64,000 nt of DNA. Origin: Agarivorans sp. Toyoura001. GTDB lineage: Bacteria; Pseudomonadota; Gammaproteobacteria; Enterobacterales; Celerinatantimonadaceae. How positions within the stretch are numbered: position 1 is the stretch's first letter; the number at the start of each line of letters is the position of its first letter. Location of the stretch: positions 1-64,000 of the forward strand of contig NZ_BJEQ01000021.1 in assembly GCF_005405585.1 (NCBI RefSeq), written 5' to 3'. The notes under the pieces are model-generated. The model did no database searches, was not told where the DNA came from, and worked only from the letters and a program-made list of their open reading frames with translations. This document shows positions 47,877 to 55,493 of the stretch, piece by piece. The translations under genes were made by a program, and so were the position numbers.

Positions 47877-48812
47877 ATGGCGGCTGCCCGAACACTACCG
47901 CAACTGGGTAAGAAAATTTTTGCCTGCTATACCGGAATGGAAACCGATTTAGTCTACAAACACGGGATTGATTTACCTGGTTTTGCGGCTTACCCATTGC
48001 TTCGTCAACCTGATTCGAAAAACCTTTTGCGACAATACTATTATCAGCTTGTTGAGCTTGCTCGAGAGCAAAATGTTGGACTCATTTTGGATTCGGTCAC
48101 CTGGGCGGCTAATCGAGATCGTGGTCAAGCACTTGGCTTTAACCAGCAACAATTGCAGGCTTTTAACCTAGAAGCCGTTGCGCTGATGGCCGAGGTACGG
48201 GCTGCAAATGTTGATCTGGACATTGTACTCGCGGGGCAAATTGGCCCGCAGGATGACAGTTATTCACCAAAGTATTTGATGGCAACAGTAGAGGCTAGAG
48301 AGTATCACCTAGAACAAATTAAAACTTATGCAGCCACCGACGTGGACTTTATCAGCGCCTTTACTATTTGCTATGCCGAAGAAGCGGCCGGCATTGTTAA
48401 GGCGGCTCAGCAATTTTCTCTGCCCGTTGCAATTGCCTTTACTCTGGAAACTGACGGCTGTTTACCTACTGGTATGCCCTTGTCTGAAGCCATTGCACTA
48501 GTAGATGCAGAAACTAACAATGGCCCGGCTTACTACTTAATCAACTGCGCTCATCCTGAACACTTTTCACATATATTCGATGGTAAATCATGGGTGAAGC
48601 GGATACGTGGAGTTGTTGCTAACAGTTCTCGATGCAGTCATGAGGAGTTAGAGCAGGCTTGTGCGTTAGATGAAGGCAACCCAGAAGAGCTTGCATCGCA
48701 GTTGGCTGCATTACGAGCTAAGTACAATCACTTTAATGTGTTGGGCTCTTGTTGTGGTTCAGATATGCGACATATGAAAAGTATATTGGCTAAAGCCAAA
48801 TTGATTTTATAG
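47877..48812 (+). CDS. Homocysteine S-methyltransferase family protein
   Basis: 311-residue zinc enzyme of the MmuM/BHMT family. The zinc cysteines are in LINCAHPEHF and LGSCCGSDMRH; IVLAGQIGPQDDSY and VAIAFTLETDGCLPTGMPL are family segments. It should transfer a methyl group from S-methylmethionine or another donor to homocysteine. No mmuP permease is nearby. ATG 47877 with AGGAA 6 bases upstream. It begins 65 bases after the AraC gene. Confidence 0.88.
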   Translation: MAAARTLPQLGKKIFACYTGMETDLVYKHGIDLPGFAAYPLLRQPDSKNLLRQYYYQLVELAREQNVGLILDSVTWAANRDRGQALGFNQQQLQAFNLEAVALMAEVRAANVDLDIVLAGQIGPQDDSYSPKYLMATVEAREYHLEQIKTYAATDVDFISAFTICYAEEAAGIVKAAQQFSLPVAIAFTLETDGCLPTGMPLSEAIALVDAETNNGPAYYLINCAHPEHFSHIFDGKSWVKRIRGVVANSSRCSHEELEQACALDEGNPEELASQLAALRAKYNHFNVLGSCCGSDMRHMKSILAKAKLIL

Positions 48813-48842
48813 CGTTGGTTGTAGTGATACGTTAACTAAACT

Positions 48843-48901
48843 CTCGCCTAGCAAAGAGCAGGGCGGTGCTCTCCCGCTCTTTATGGCTAAGCCAGTCTGA
48901 G
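48843..48901 (-). pseudogene. tRNA-Val-like remnant 1 (5' part only)
   Basis: Equivalent to the other two remnants from the acceptor 5' strand to the 3' side of the anticodon stem; similarity stops at CTCGCC, so the T arm and CCA end are missing. Its central segment can form a hairpin of AAAGAGC with GCTCTTT plus GGG/CCC, stronger than in the other copies because of a compensating base (GAGCAGG against GAGGAGG). Confidence 0.7.
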
Positions 48902-48924
48902 TTTGCTGTTTGGTAGAAAGCAAA

Positions 48925-48950
48925 AAGACCTGCAATTATGCAGGCCTTTT
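48925..48950 (-). terminator. Terminator-like hairpin, repeat unit 1
   Basis: CCTGCA (48929-48934) and TGCAGG (48939-48944) with A and T runs on both sides; one closing pair is lost by an A in place of G. It may also end transcripts of the homocysteine methyltransferase gene from the plus strand. Confidence 0.75.
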
Positions 48951-48954
48951 AATA

Positions 48955-49042
48955 TGGTGGTCGCTACTGGGCTTGAACCAGTGACCCTCGCCTAGCAAAG
49001 AGGAGGGCGGTGCTCTCCCGCTCTTTATGGCTAAGCCAGTCT
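48955..49042 (-). pseudogene. tRNA-Val-like remnant 2
   Basis: The 3' end (T arm ACTGG-TTCAAGC-CCAGT, acceptor strand AGCGACC, ACCA) is identical to the functional tRNA-Val. The 5' strand reads ACTGGCT instead of GGTCGCT, so the acceptor stem cannot close, and both D arm and anticodon loop carry extra bases. Not expected to be a working tRNA. Confidence 0.8.
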
Positions 49043-49065
49043 GAGTTTACAGTTTGGTAGAAAGC

Positions 49066-49095
49066 AAAAAGGCCTGCAATTATGCAGGCCTTTTT
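49066..49095 (-). terminator. Terminator-like hairpin, repeat unit 2
   Basis: AAAAAGGCCTGCA and TGCAGGCCTTTTT pair perfectly around ATTA; symmetrical, so usable from either strand. Confidence 0.88.
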
Positions 49096-49099
49096 AATA

Positions 49100-49187
49100 T
49101 GGTGGTCGCTACTGGGCTTGAACCAGTGACCCTCGCCTAGCAAAGAGGAGGGCGGTGTTCTCCCGCTCTTTGTGGCTAAGCCAGTCT
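49100..49187 (-). pseudogene. tRNA-Val-like remnant 3
   Basis: Same architecture as remnant 2, with two single-base differences in the central part (GTTCTC for GCTCTC, TTTGTGG for TTTATGG). Acceptor 5' strand again does not match the intact 3' strand. Confidence 0.8.
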
Positions 49188-49210
49188 GAGTTTGCTGTTT
49201 GGTAGAAAGC

Positions 49211-49239
49211 AAAAAGGCCTGCAATTATGCAGGCCTTTT
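49211..49239 (-). terminator. Terminator of the tRNA-Val operon
   Basis: AAAAGGCCTGCA/TGCAGGCCTTTT around ATTA, located 5 bases after the CCA end of the second functional tRNA-Val. Confidence 0.9.
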
Positions 49240-49243
49240 AATA

Positions 49244-49319
49244 TGGTGGTCGCTACTGGGCTTGAACCAGTGACCCTCGCCTTGTAAGGGCGATGCTCTC
49301 CCAACTGAGCTAAGCGACC
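49244..49319 (-). tRNA. tRNA-Val (TAC), second in transcript
   Basis: 76 bases with encoded CCA. Acceptor GGTCGCT/AGCGACC, D arm AGCTCAGTTGGGAGAGC, anticodon loop CTTACAA (TAC), T arm ACTGG-TTCAAGC-CCAGT. Identical to the copy 50 bases upstream. E. coli also has several tRNA-Val(UAC) genes (valU/X/Y) near gltX. Confidence 0.97.
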
Positions 49320-49369
49320 GAATTTTGTGTTACTAGTAAACCGTTCAATAGAACCATTTACTTTAAATA

Positions 49370-49445
49370 TGGTGGTCGCTACTGGGCTTGAACCAGTGAC
49401 CCTCGCCTTGTAAGGGCGATGCTCTCCCAACTGAGCTAAGCGACC
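49370..49445 (-). tRNA. tRNA-Val (TAC), first in transcript
   Basis: Identical 76-base tRNA-Val with all arms intact and encoded CCA. It directly follows the promoter at 49461-49488 and is separated from the second copy by a 50-base AT-rich spacer. Confidence 0.97.
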
Positions 49446-49460
49446 GTCTTGTGGGGGCGT

Positions 49461-49488
49461 ATTATAGGGTGGTCTGCGGAGGTGTCAA
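49461..49488 (-). promoter_or_regulatory. Promoter of the tRNA-Val operon
   Basis: On the minus strand TTGACA (49488-49483) and TATAAT (49466-49461) are both consensus, 16 bases apart, followed by a C-rich discriminator (ACGCCCCC), as in strongly growth-controlled stable RNA genes. It diverges from gltX. Confidence 0.9.
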
Positions 49489-49675
49489 CGCAAATTTAAA
49501 GGAAACTGACTGCTTGCGCAAATTCTCGTCAAAATGCCCAAATTGGCAGCTTTGATGAGGCAATTATTAGCAAATAAAGCGCGATATGATTATGGCTGCT
49601 GTCTAGCGAATTTTAGCGGGTGTGGTAAAATCCGCGCCATTCAACTCGGTCAATTTACTTAACTAGAGAATAAAC

Positions 49676-51163
49676 ATGACAGTTCGTACTCGCGTAGCAC
49701 CTTCGCCAACAGGTGACCCTCATGTAGGTACCGCCTACATCGCACTATTTAATTACTGTTTCGCTAAGCAACATGGCGGCGAATTTATTCTACGTATTGA
49801 AGATACCGACCAAGCGCGCAGCTCGCGTGAATCTGAGCAAGCTATTTACGACAGCCTAAGCTGGTTAGGGCTAAGCTGGGATGAAGGTCCAGACTGTGGC
49901 GGCAATGCGGGCCCATACCGTCAAAGCGAGCGTAGCGATATTTATAAAAAATATGCTCAACAGCTGATTGATGAAGGTAAGGCATTTTACTGCTTTGCCA
50001 CTTCTGAAGAATTAGACGAAATGCGCAAGCAGCAAATGGCCGAAGGTTTACAGCCTAAATACGATGGCCGTGGTTTAACGCTAAGCGCCGAAGACATTGC
50101 TGCGAACCTGGCAGAAGGTAAGCCTTATGTAGTTCGCATGAAAATCCCAGAATCGGGCAGCTTTAGTTTTAACGATTACCTGCGTGGCAACGTAGAGATC
50201 CCATGGGAACAAGTAGACATGCAAGTGCTACTTAAAGCCGATGGTTTGCCAACCTACTTTTTAGCTAACGTGGTAGATGATCATTTAATGGGCATTACTC
50301 ACGTGTTCCGTGGTGAAGAATGGCTAAACTCGGCGCCTAAACTGCTTAAATTATACTTAGATTTAGGTTGGGAAGCGCCAGTATTGGGCCACATGCCATT
50401 GTTACGTAACCCTGATAAGAGCAAGTTAAGTAAGCGTAAAAACCCAACTAGCGTGAACTACTACCGCAAAATGGGCTTTTTACCTGAAGCAATGCTTAAC
50501 TACTTAGGCCGCATGGGCTGGTCTATGCCAGACGAGCGTGAAAAATTCACCTTGGCAGAAATGATTGAGCACTTCGACATGAAGCGTGTGTCATTAGGTG
50601 GCCCTGTATTTGATGTTGAAAAACTTAAATGGTTAAACGGTTTGTGGATCCGCGAAGAACTAAGTGATGAGCAACTAGCCCAACGCTTAGTTGAGTGGGC
50701 TTACAATCAAGAAACTTTGATGAACATTATTCCTCAAGCTAAAGCACGTTTAGATGTGTTTAGTGATCTAGCACCATTAGCTGGGCATTTTATCTCAGGC
50801 ATGCCTGAATATGCACCAGAGCTACTTACTGGCGGTAAACTAGAAGAAGAGCAAGTTCGTAGCTTGTTACAAATGTTTATTTGGCAGCTAGAAGAGCAGC
50901 GCCAGTGGGACAAAGACACGGTGTTTGCTGTTGCTAAACAATTGTCTACTCACTTAGATGTGAAAATCCGTGACTTCCTAGAGCCTATTTTTGTAGCGAT
51001 TACCGGCAAAACCAGCTCTACCTCTGTGGTAGATGCAATGGCTATTCTAGGATCAGATATGAGCCGAGCGCGATTACGTTTTGCGCTAAGCCATATTGGT
51101 GTGAGTAAGAAACAAGCTAAATCGTTAGATAAAGCTTACCGCGCCTATAAAGCTAGCTGGTAA
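49676..51163 (+). CDS. gltX: Glutamyl-tRNA synthetase
   Basis: Class I synthetase charging tRNA-Glu, 495 residues. The HIGH-type motif is [16 protein letters not shown] at residues 6-21 and the KMSKS equivalent is [11 protein letters not shown]. Length matches the long GltX type of Shewanella/Alteromonas relatives rather than the 471 of E. coli. ATG 49676 follows TAGAGAA. It is flanked by tRNA-Val and tRNA-Ala genes as in E. coli. Confidence 0.98.
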   Translation: MTVRTRVAPSPTGDPHVGTAYIALFNYCFAKQHGGEFILRIEDTDQARSSRESEQAIYDSLSWLGLSWDEGPDCGGNAGPYRQSERSDIYKKYAQQLIDEGKAFYCFATSEELDEMRKQQMAEGLQPKYDGRGLTLSAEDIAANLAEGKPYVVRMKIPESGSFSFNDYLRGNVEIPWEQVDMQVLLKADGLPTYFLANVVDDHLMGITHVFRGEEWLNSAPKLLKLYLDLGWEAPVLGHMPLLRNPDKSKLSKRKNPTSVNYYRKMGFLPEAMLNYLGRMGWSMPDEREKFTLAEMIEHFDMKRVSLGGPVFDVEKLKWLNGLWIREELSDEQLAQRLVEWAYNQETLMNIIPQAKARLDVFSDLAPLAGHFISGMPEYAPELLTGGKLEEEQVRSLLQMFIWQLEEQRQWDKDTVFAVAKQLSTHLDVKIRDFLEPIFVAITGKTSSTSVVDAMAILGSDMSRARLRFALSHIGVSKKQAKSLDKAYRAYKASW

Positions 51164-51180
51164 GCCTTTTCGTTTAATGT

Positions 51181-51212
51181 AAAAAGCCAACTCTTAGAGT
51201 TGGCTTTTTTTG
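51181..51212 (+). terminator. Terminator of gltX
   Basis: GCCAACTC (51186-51193) pairs with GAGTTGGC (51197-51204), flanked by AAAAA and TTTTTTT, 18 bases after the gltX stop. Confidence 0.93.
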
Positions 51213-51231
51213 TATTTTCTAAAGTGAATTG

Positions 51232-51312
51232 TTATACCAATAACATGCTGCCACAGGCCGCAACCAGTAAACCTAGCGCCAGCAAGAACTGCAATTGAAG
51301 CTTAATACTCAT
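51232..51312 (-). CDS. Putative 26-residue hydrophobic small protein
   Basis: An ATG at 51312 is preceded by AAGGA at good spacing and opens a 27-codon frame ending TAA at 51232. The peptide starts MSIKLQLQFLLALGLLVAACG and ends SMLLV: a short polar start then one continuous hydrophobic helix. Nothing else is in this strand. It may be a small membrane protein, or a lipoprotein-like remnant (VAAC). Ribosome site plus helix are the only evidence, so confidence is moderate to low. Confidence 0.4.
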   Translation of the reverse strand: MSIKLQLQFLLALGLLVAACGSMLLV

Positions 51313-51785
51313 CGGGTTCCTTAAATATGCATCAGTAGTAGCGTCATCATGCTACAAGCTTCCACCTCAAAACCATGAAACGCTTCACAGTTTGTTTTTT
51401 GAACAAACAGTTAAGTGTGAAAATCCTCGGTAGATCTCATTTATTTTGTGATTTTTTATTAGTTTGTTAACTAAATTGACACAATCGTTCAACATGCTGT
51501 TTTCTGCTGATATTTCGTTGGCTATTATGGCTTAACGTAAATCAACTTTTTAAGTGACTTTTATGTAAATAGGGGTATTTGTTAATCACATCAACTGCTA
51601 TTGTTGCTAGGGTGATTGTCACTAATGGAGTGTTGTTTTTATTGATTAATTGGAAACAATAAACCCATTCAATAATCACCAGTGTTGCAAGCAAGGAATG
51701 CTTGTATAGGGCTTGAACGCAGTGCTAAATATGAGGCATGTAAGGGTGATTCCTTGCTGCTCATTATTCGCTATAAGGAGATCTG
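51313..51785. other. Gene-free region before the STAS gene
   Basis: About 470 AT-rich bases with no credible ORF. It holds an imperfect inverted repeat, TTCACAGTTTGTT (51384-51396) against AACAAAC...TGTGAA (51402-51421, with a 7-base interruption). A TTGACA occurs at 51476 without a matching -10 box at normal spacing. The promoters for the STAS operon and for the small ORF must lie here but were not resolved. Confidence 0.5.
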
Positions 51786-52097
51786 ATGTCTATCAGTAGT
51801 CAATTAAATCAAGATTTGGGTCAGTTAATTATTTGTATCACTGGGCGCTTTGATTATTCACTGCACCGAGATTTTCGCGCTTGTTATGAAAATATATCAG
51901 TTGAAGGAGTGCAGCTTATCCTTGATTTAAGTGCCGCTGATTATATGGATAGCTCAGCGCTTGGCATGATGCTGTTACTAAAAGAGCACGCCGAAAAGAG
52001 CCAAGCCTTGGCCTTAACCATACGTAAGCCTTCGCCTGCTATTCTAAAAATATTAGAAATAGCCAACTTCGACAAATTACTCAAAATAGAAAACTAG
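51786..52097 (+). CDS. STAS-domain anti-sigma factor antagonist
   Basis: 103-residue SpoIIAA-like protein. The phosphorylatable serine region is LDLSAADYMDSSALGMMLLLKEHA, with DSS at the expected place. It should switch between phosphorylated and unphosphorylated forms to capture a partner (an anti-sigma kinase or another target). Its TAG stop overlaps the GTG start of the next gene (TAGTG), so the two are made together. By known cases, this matches HsbA (Pseudomonas) and CrsA (Shewanella). Confidence 0.9.
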   Translation: MSISSQLNQDLGQLIICITGRFDYSLHRDFRACYENISVEGVQLILDLSAADYMDSSALGMMLLLKEHAEKSQALALTIRKPSPAILKILEIANFDKLLKIEN

Positions 52098-53794
52098 TGC
52101 ACGAAGATCTTACGTTTAGTTTTCTAAATAAAGCCGTTAAAGGTACCGCCTTAGTGGTGGACGATACACGTATTAATCGCCTGTTGTTAGGCAAAATATT
52201 GGGCGATATAGGCTACCAAGTAGTACATGCTGAAAACGGTGAAGAAGCGGTTGAGGTATTTAAGCAGCAGCCAGTCGATATTGTTTTTATGGATATATTG
52301 ATGCCGGTGATGGACGGTTATCAAGCCACTACCGAAATTAAAAAGCTTTGTGGCAGTAAGTTTGTCCCGGTATTATTTGTTACCGCCCAGAATGAAGTAG
52401 ACGCATTGGTTAAGTGCATAGCCAGCGGTGGCGACGATATTTTATTTAAGCCTGTCCACCAAGCAGTGCTAAAAGCCAAAGCTCTGGGTTTTGAGCGCAC
52501 CAAAGCTATCTACAACGAAATAAGCCGATTACATAATCAACTGCAAGAAGAAGAAGAGCTGGCCGAGCGAGTATTTAGTAGCGCAGTGGCTAATTCTTAC
52601 TGCGCAGATCGCGAGTTACTGGTGTCTTTAAATAGTGCATCTACTTTTTCGGGGGATGTTGTGCTGGCCGAATATCGACCGAACGGCGATATTCATTTGT
52701 TGTTAGGCGATTTTACCGGCCACGGATTGCGTGCGGCTATTGGTGCCATGCCAGTGGCGGATATCTTCAGGGGTATGACGCGAAAGGGGTACACTGCAGA
52801 CGCAATTCTGCGGCAAATAAACAAACGGCTGCATCGCTTGTTACCTACCGGAATGTTTATGGCGGGTACATTTGTTGAGGCATCGTTACAACAAAAGTCG
52901 CTTACCGTTTGGAATGGCGGCATGCCAGAACTACTTATCTACAATACTCAGCAGCAAGCAATGCGTGAACGTTTGCTCTCTGAGTCACTGCCTCTTGGCA
53001 TTCAAACTACAGTAGAGCTCAATCTAAAAACCATCCCATGGTTGCCTAACGACCACATCGTATTGCTTAGCGATGGCGTAACAGAAGCGGTGAACGTAGA
53101 GGGAGAAATGTTTGGCGAGCAGCGCTTAGAAGCCGCCTTTAATAGCCGTAGCGGGCAACCTTCTTTTATCGCTTGTATTCAACAGCAATTGGAACGTTTT
53201 TGTAATGGGGCAGAGCAGTTAGACGACATCAGTATGGTGGAAATCCCTGATTTGCTTAATCGGCCTAATGCCGAAGCCGCCAGTACTTTTGCTGGTTCAA
53301 ATCAGCCTAGAGGGAAGTGGCGCTGGCAACTTTGTTTAGACGTAAACAGCCTACAGCAGTTTACGCCAATCCCTTTGTTAATGACCACGCTGCAAGAACT
53401 CTCGGTTCATCAAACCGACCGAAATATATTATTCACCATTGTGAGTGAGTTATTTAATAATGCTTTTGAACACGGCGTGCTTGGGCTTGAGTCTTCGATT
53501 AAAACCTCGGCTGAAGGTTTTGAAGAGTATTACCGCCAGCGTAAGCGCAGAGCTAAACAGTTAAGTGAAGGCTGGGTTAACATTACAATTGATTTTGATG
53601 GCCAAGCTAGTCGCCAATTTACCATTGAAGTCAGCGACAGTGGCAAAGGCTTCGATTTAAGCAAAACCACCACAAACGATCCTGCACAGCAATATTCTGG
53701 GCGAGGGCTAAAATTGGTGGAGTCCCTTTGCGAAAGCTTAGATGTTTTGGATAAAGGGACAAAGGTGAGCGTTATTTATCGCTGCCAACATTAA
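52097..53794 (+). CDS. REC-PP2C-HATPase regulator (HsbR/CrsR type)
   Basis: 565-residue fusion of three domains. The receiver (residues about 13-135) has VVDDTRINR and the phospho-acceptor Asp in IVFMDILMPVMDGYQ. A PP2C/SpoIIE serine phosphatase (about 165-385) shows LLGDFTGHGLRAAIGAMP, GTFVEASLQQ, WNGGMPELLIYN and HIVLLSDGVTEAVN. An RsbW-like HATPase (about 430-562) shows VSELFNNAFEHG and VSDSGKGFD with YSGRGLKLVESLCE. In HsbR and CrsR the phosphatase and kinase act oppositely on the STAS partner and so control sigma-factor or c-di-GMP outputs. Start is GTG, overlapping the STAS stop. No sigma-factor gene is adjacent. Confidence 0.92.
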   Translation: MHEDLTFSFLNKAVKGTALVVDDTRINRLLLGKILGDIGYQVVHAENGEEAVEVFKQQPVDIVFMDILMPVMDGYQATTEIKKLCGSKFVPVLFVTAQNEVDALVKCIASGGDDILFKPVHQAVLKAKALGFERTKAIYNEISRLHNQLQEEEELAERVFSSAVANSYCADRELLVSLNSASTFSGDVVLAEYRPNGDIHLLLGDFTGHGLRAAIGAMPVADIFRGMTRKGYTADAILRQINKRLHRLLPTGMFMAGTFVEASLQQKSLTVWNGGMPELLIYNTQQQAMRERLLSESLPLGIQTTVELNLKTIPWLPNDHIVLLSDGVTEAVNVEGEMFGEQRLEAAFNSRSGQPSFIACIQQQLERFCNGAEQLDDISMVEIPDLLNRPNAEAASTFAGSNQPRGKWRWQLCLDVNSLQQFTPIPLLMTTLQELSVHQTDRNILFTIVSELFNNAFEHGVLGLESSIKTSAEGFEEYYRQRKRRAKQLSEGWVNITIDFDGQASRQFTIEVSDSGKGFDLSKTTTNDPAQQYSGRGLKLVESLCESLDVLDKGTKVSVIYRCQH

Positions 53795-53864
53795 GCCAAA
53801 TTTGAGTAATCCTCCGCTAATTGTTGGCTAATTGAGCAAGTGGCGCGTTTCTTAGGAAAAACGG

Positions 53865-53893
53865 TTGACACTATTCCGCTGGCTGCTTAGAAT
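53865..53893 (+). promoter_or_regulatory. Promoter of the tRNA-Ala pair
   Basis: TTGACA (53865-53870) and TAGAAT (53888-53893) with 17-base spacing, 45 bases before the first tRNA-Ala. Confidence 0.85.
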
Positions 53894-53938
53894 TCTGCTC
53901 GCTTTCAAGGCTTATTGTGTTGAAAGCAGTGTGATTTT

Positions 53939-54014
<76 letters not shown>

Positions 54015-54037
54015 ATTCACATCCCATACCGTATATC

Positions 54038-54113
<76 letters not shown>

Positions 54114-54244
54114 AATTTCCTTTTTGTTATTCCTATGTAATGGTTTGCTCACACCTGTGAGGCATCTATTCATTCCCCTTTGCTGTGATTATCCCCCACA
54201 AAACACTAAACTGTTTTTGTTGTTTACTCCACAGAGCAGTCCTT

Positions 54245-54643
54245 ATGTTGTTAGCAAACCTTAGGTCCAAAACACTGTGTTTACTCGGCTTGCTTAGTAT
54301 TGTTAGTTCAGTACAGGCAGAGCCACTGCCTACCCGCGATCATGCCGCTCAGGCTCTAGCCGCCAGTTATAACCTCCAATCGCCAAGCTTTGAAGACAAA
54401 GCGCTTGCCAGCCATGCCAGTGCGCAAGGCGATGTAGTTCACTATCAGCTTACTTTGCCCAATACCGCCTCAAATCAACAAGTGCAACAGCTTGCTGCCC
54501 AACTTAATAATGATATTTGCAAGTATGACCAAGACGCTTTGTACCGAGGGGTAAGGGTTAAGCTAAGTATTAACTCGGGCGACGGCTCGCTGCTTTACCA
54601 AAGTATTCAAAGTGATAAAAACTGCTCGCGCTTGCCTTATTAG
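54245..54643 (+). CDS. Small exported protein of unknown function
   Basis: About 132 residues from ATG 54245, with a signal peptide (LRSKTLCLLGLLSIVSSVQA-EPL). The mature part has two Cys (NDICKYDQDAL and SDKNCSRLPY) that could form a disulfide in the periplasm, and looks like a small alpha/beta domain (DVVHYQLTLPN, GVRVKLSINSGDGSLLYQSI). A longer form from GTG 54185 would spoil the signal peptide. No family recognised. Confidence 0.75.
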   Translation: MLLANLRSKTLCLLGLLSIVSSVQAEPLPTRDHAAQALAASYNLQSPSFEDKALASHASAQGDVVHYQLTLPNTASNQQVQQLAAQLNNDICKYDQDALYRGVRVKLSINSGDGSLLYQSIQSDKNCSRLPY

Positions 54644-54789
54644 GTGGAGTGTTTAGGCTCTATTGGCTTCAACCAATAAGGGTGTATATTTAGTTTACCA
54701 ATTATTCGATTAGTTGATAGCTTGCGGTGTTATCGCTGAGCTTATCGTCTATCCTCTTGATAAGAAAAGTGTATTGAGGAGCTGAAAGT

Positions 54790-55482
54790 ATGTCTTTTAC
54801 AAATACCATCGAATCTATGTGTCCAATTGCCCGCGGGCCAGATCACCGTAACTCGCCGATACCTATGGAAGGGAAGTGGGTGAATGCGATTGAAGTCACC
54901 GACATTTCGGGGTTATCTAATGGTGTGGGTACTTGCGCGCCGCACCAAGGCGCCACCAAAGTATCCATCAATGTTAAAAACGGCATCATTGAAGAATGCT
55001 TGATTGAAACGGTGGGCTGTTCAGGCATGACACACTCCGCTGCTATGGCTTCGGAAATACTCACTGGCAAAACCATACTAGAAGCACTCAATACCGATTT
55101 AATTTGTGATGCCATAAATGTTGCCATGCGCGCAGTATTTGAAAACTTGGCTTATGGTCGCAGCCAAACCGCCTTCTCCGAAGGTGGTTTACCGGTGGGC
55201 GCTGGCCTAGACGATTTAGGCAAAGGTTTACGCTCGCAAGTGGGCACTGCTTACGGCACAAAAGCCAAAGGCGCGCGTTACCTAGAGCTAGCCGAAGGCT
55301 ACGTAACCCGCATGGCCCTAGACGAAGACAATGAAATTATCGGTTACGAAATCGTGCAAATGGGCAAAATGATGAGTGCCATTGCCGACGGAACCGATGC
55401 AAACAAAGCCTTAGACGACAGTAAAACCCATTACGGTCGGTTTGAAGATGGTGTTCAATTTGTTGATCCAAGAAAAGTATAG
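54790..55482 (+). CDS. NifU/IscU-like iron-sulfur scaffold-related protein
   Basis: 230-residue protein whose first half resembles the IscU/NifU N-terminal fold: GTCAPHQGATKVSINVKNGIIEECLIET and VGCSGMTHSAAMASEILTGKT, the latter like the second IscU cysteine motif. Cysteines are at 11, 49, 70, 77 and 106; the third canonical IscU cysteine motif is not seen. The C-terminal part (GAGLDDLGKGLRSQVGTAYGTKAKGARYLELAEGYVTRM) is outside IscU. It is 11 bases before the GGGtGRT gene, in what must be one operon, so it likely has a dedicated cluster or metal role rather than general Fe-S assembly. Confidence 0.85.
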   Translation: MSFTNTIESMCPIARGPDHRNSPIPMEGKWVNAIEVTDISGLSNGVGTCAPHQGATKVSINVKNGIIEECLIETVGCSGMTHSAAMASEILTGKTILEALNTDLICDAINVAMRAVFENLAYGRSQTAFSEGGLPVGAGLDDLGKGLRSQVGTAYGTKAKGARYLELAEGYVTRMALDEDNEIIGYEIVQMGKMMSAIADGTDANKALDDSKTHYGRFEDGVQFVDPRKV

Positions 55483-55493
55483 GGAGCAAAATA

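Larger units (their letters stand above)
48843..49275 (-). repeat. Three tandem 144-145 bp units derived from tRNA-Val
   Basis: The unit beginning CTCGCCTAGCAAAGAG occurs at 48843, 48987 and 49132 (periods 144 and 145), and the next period (144) leads into the intact tRNA-Val. Read on the minus strand, each unit holds an altered tRNA-Val 5' half, an enlarged anticodon arm (13-base loop instead of 7), the intact variable and T arms with ACCA end, and a terminator hairpin. Copies differ at only a few positions. The leftmost copy lacks the tRNA 3' half. Confidence 0.9.

Noticed and set aside
48843-49275. CRISPR array
   Set aside because: The repeats are about 144 bp, contiguous and homologous to tRNA, without unique spacers, and no cas genes are present.
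48964-49430. Open frames of 84-86 codons on the minus strand in the tRNA-Val array
   Set aside because: They run through tRNA genes and their repeated remnants, repeat the same peptide with each unit and have no ribosome site; they arise from the repeat, not from coding.
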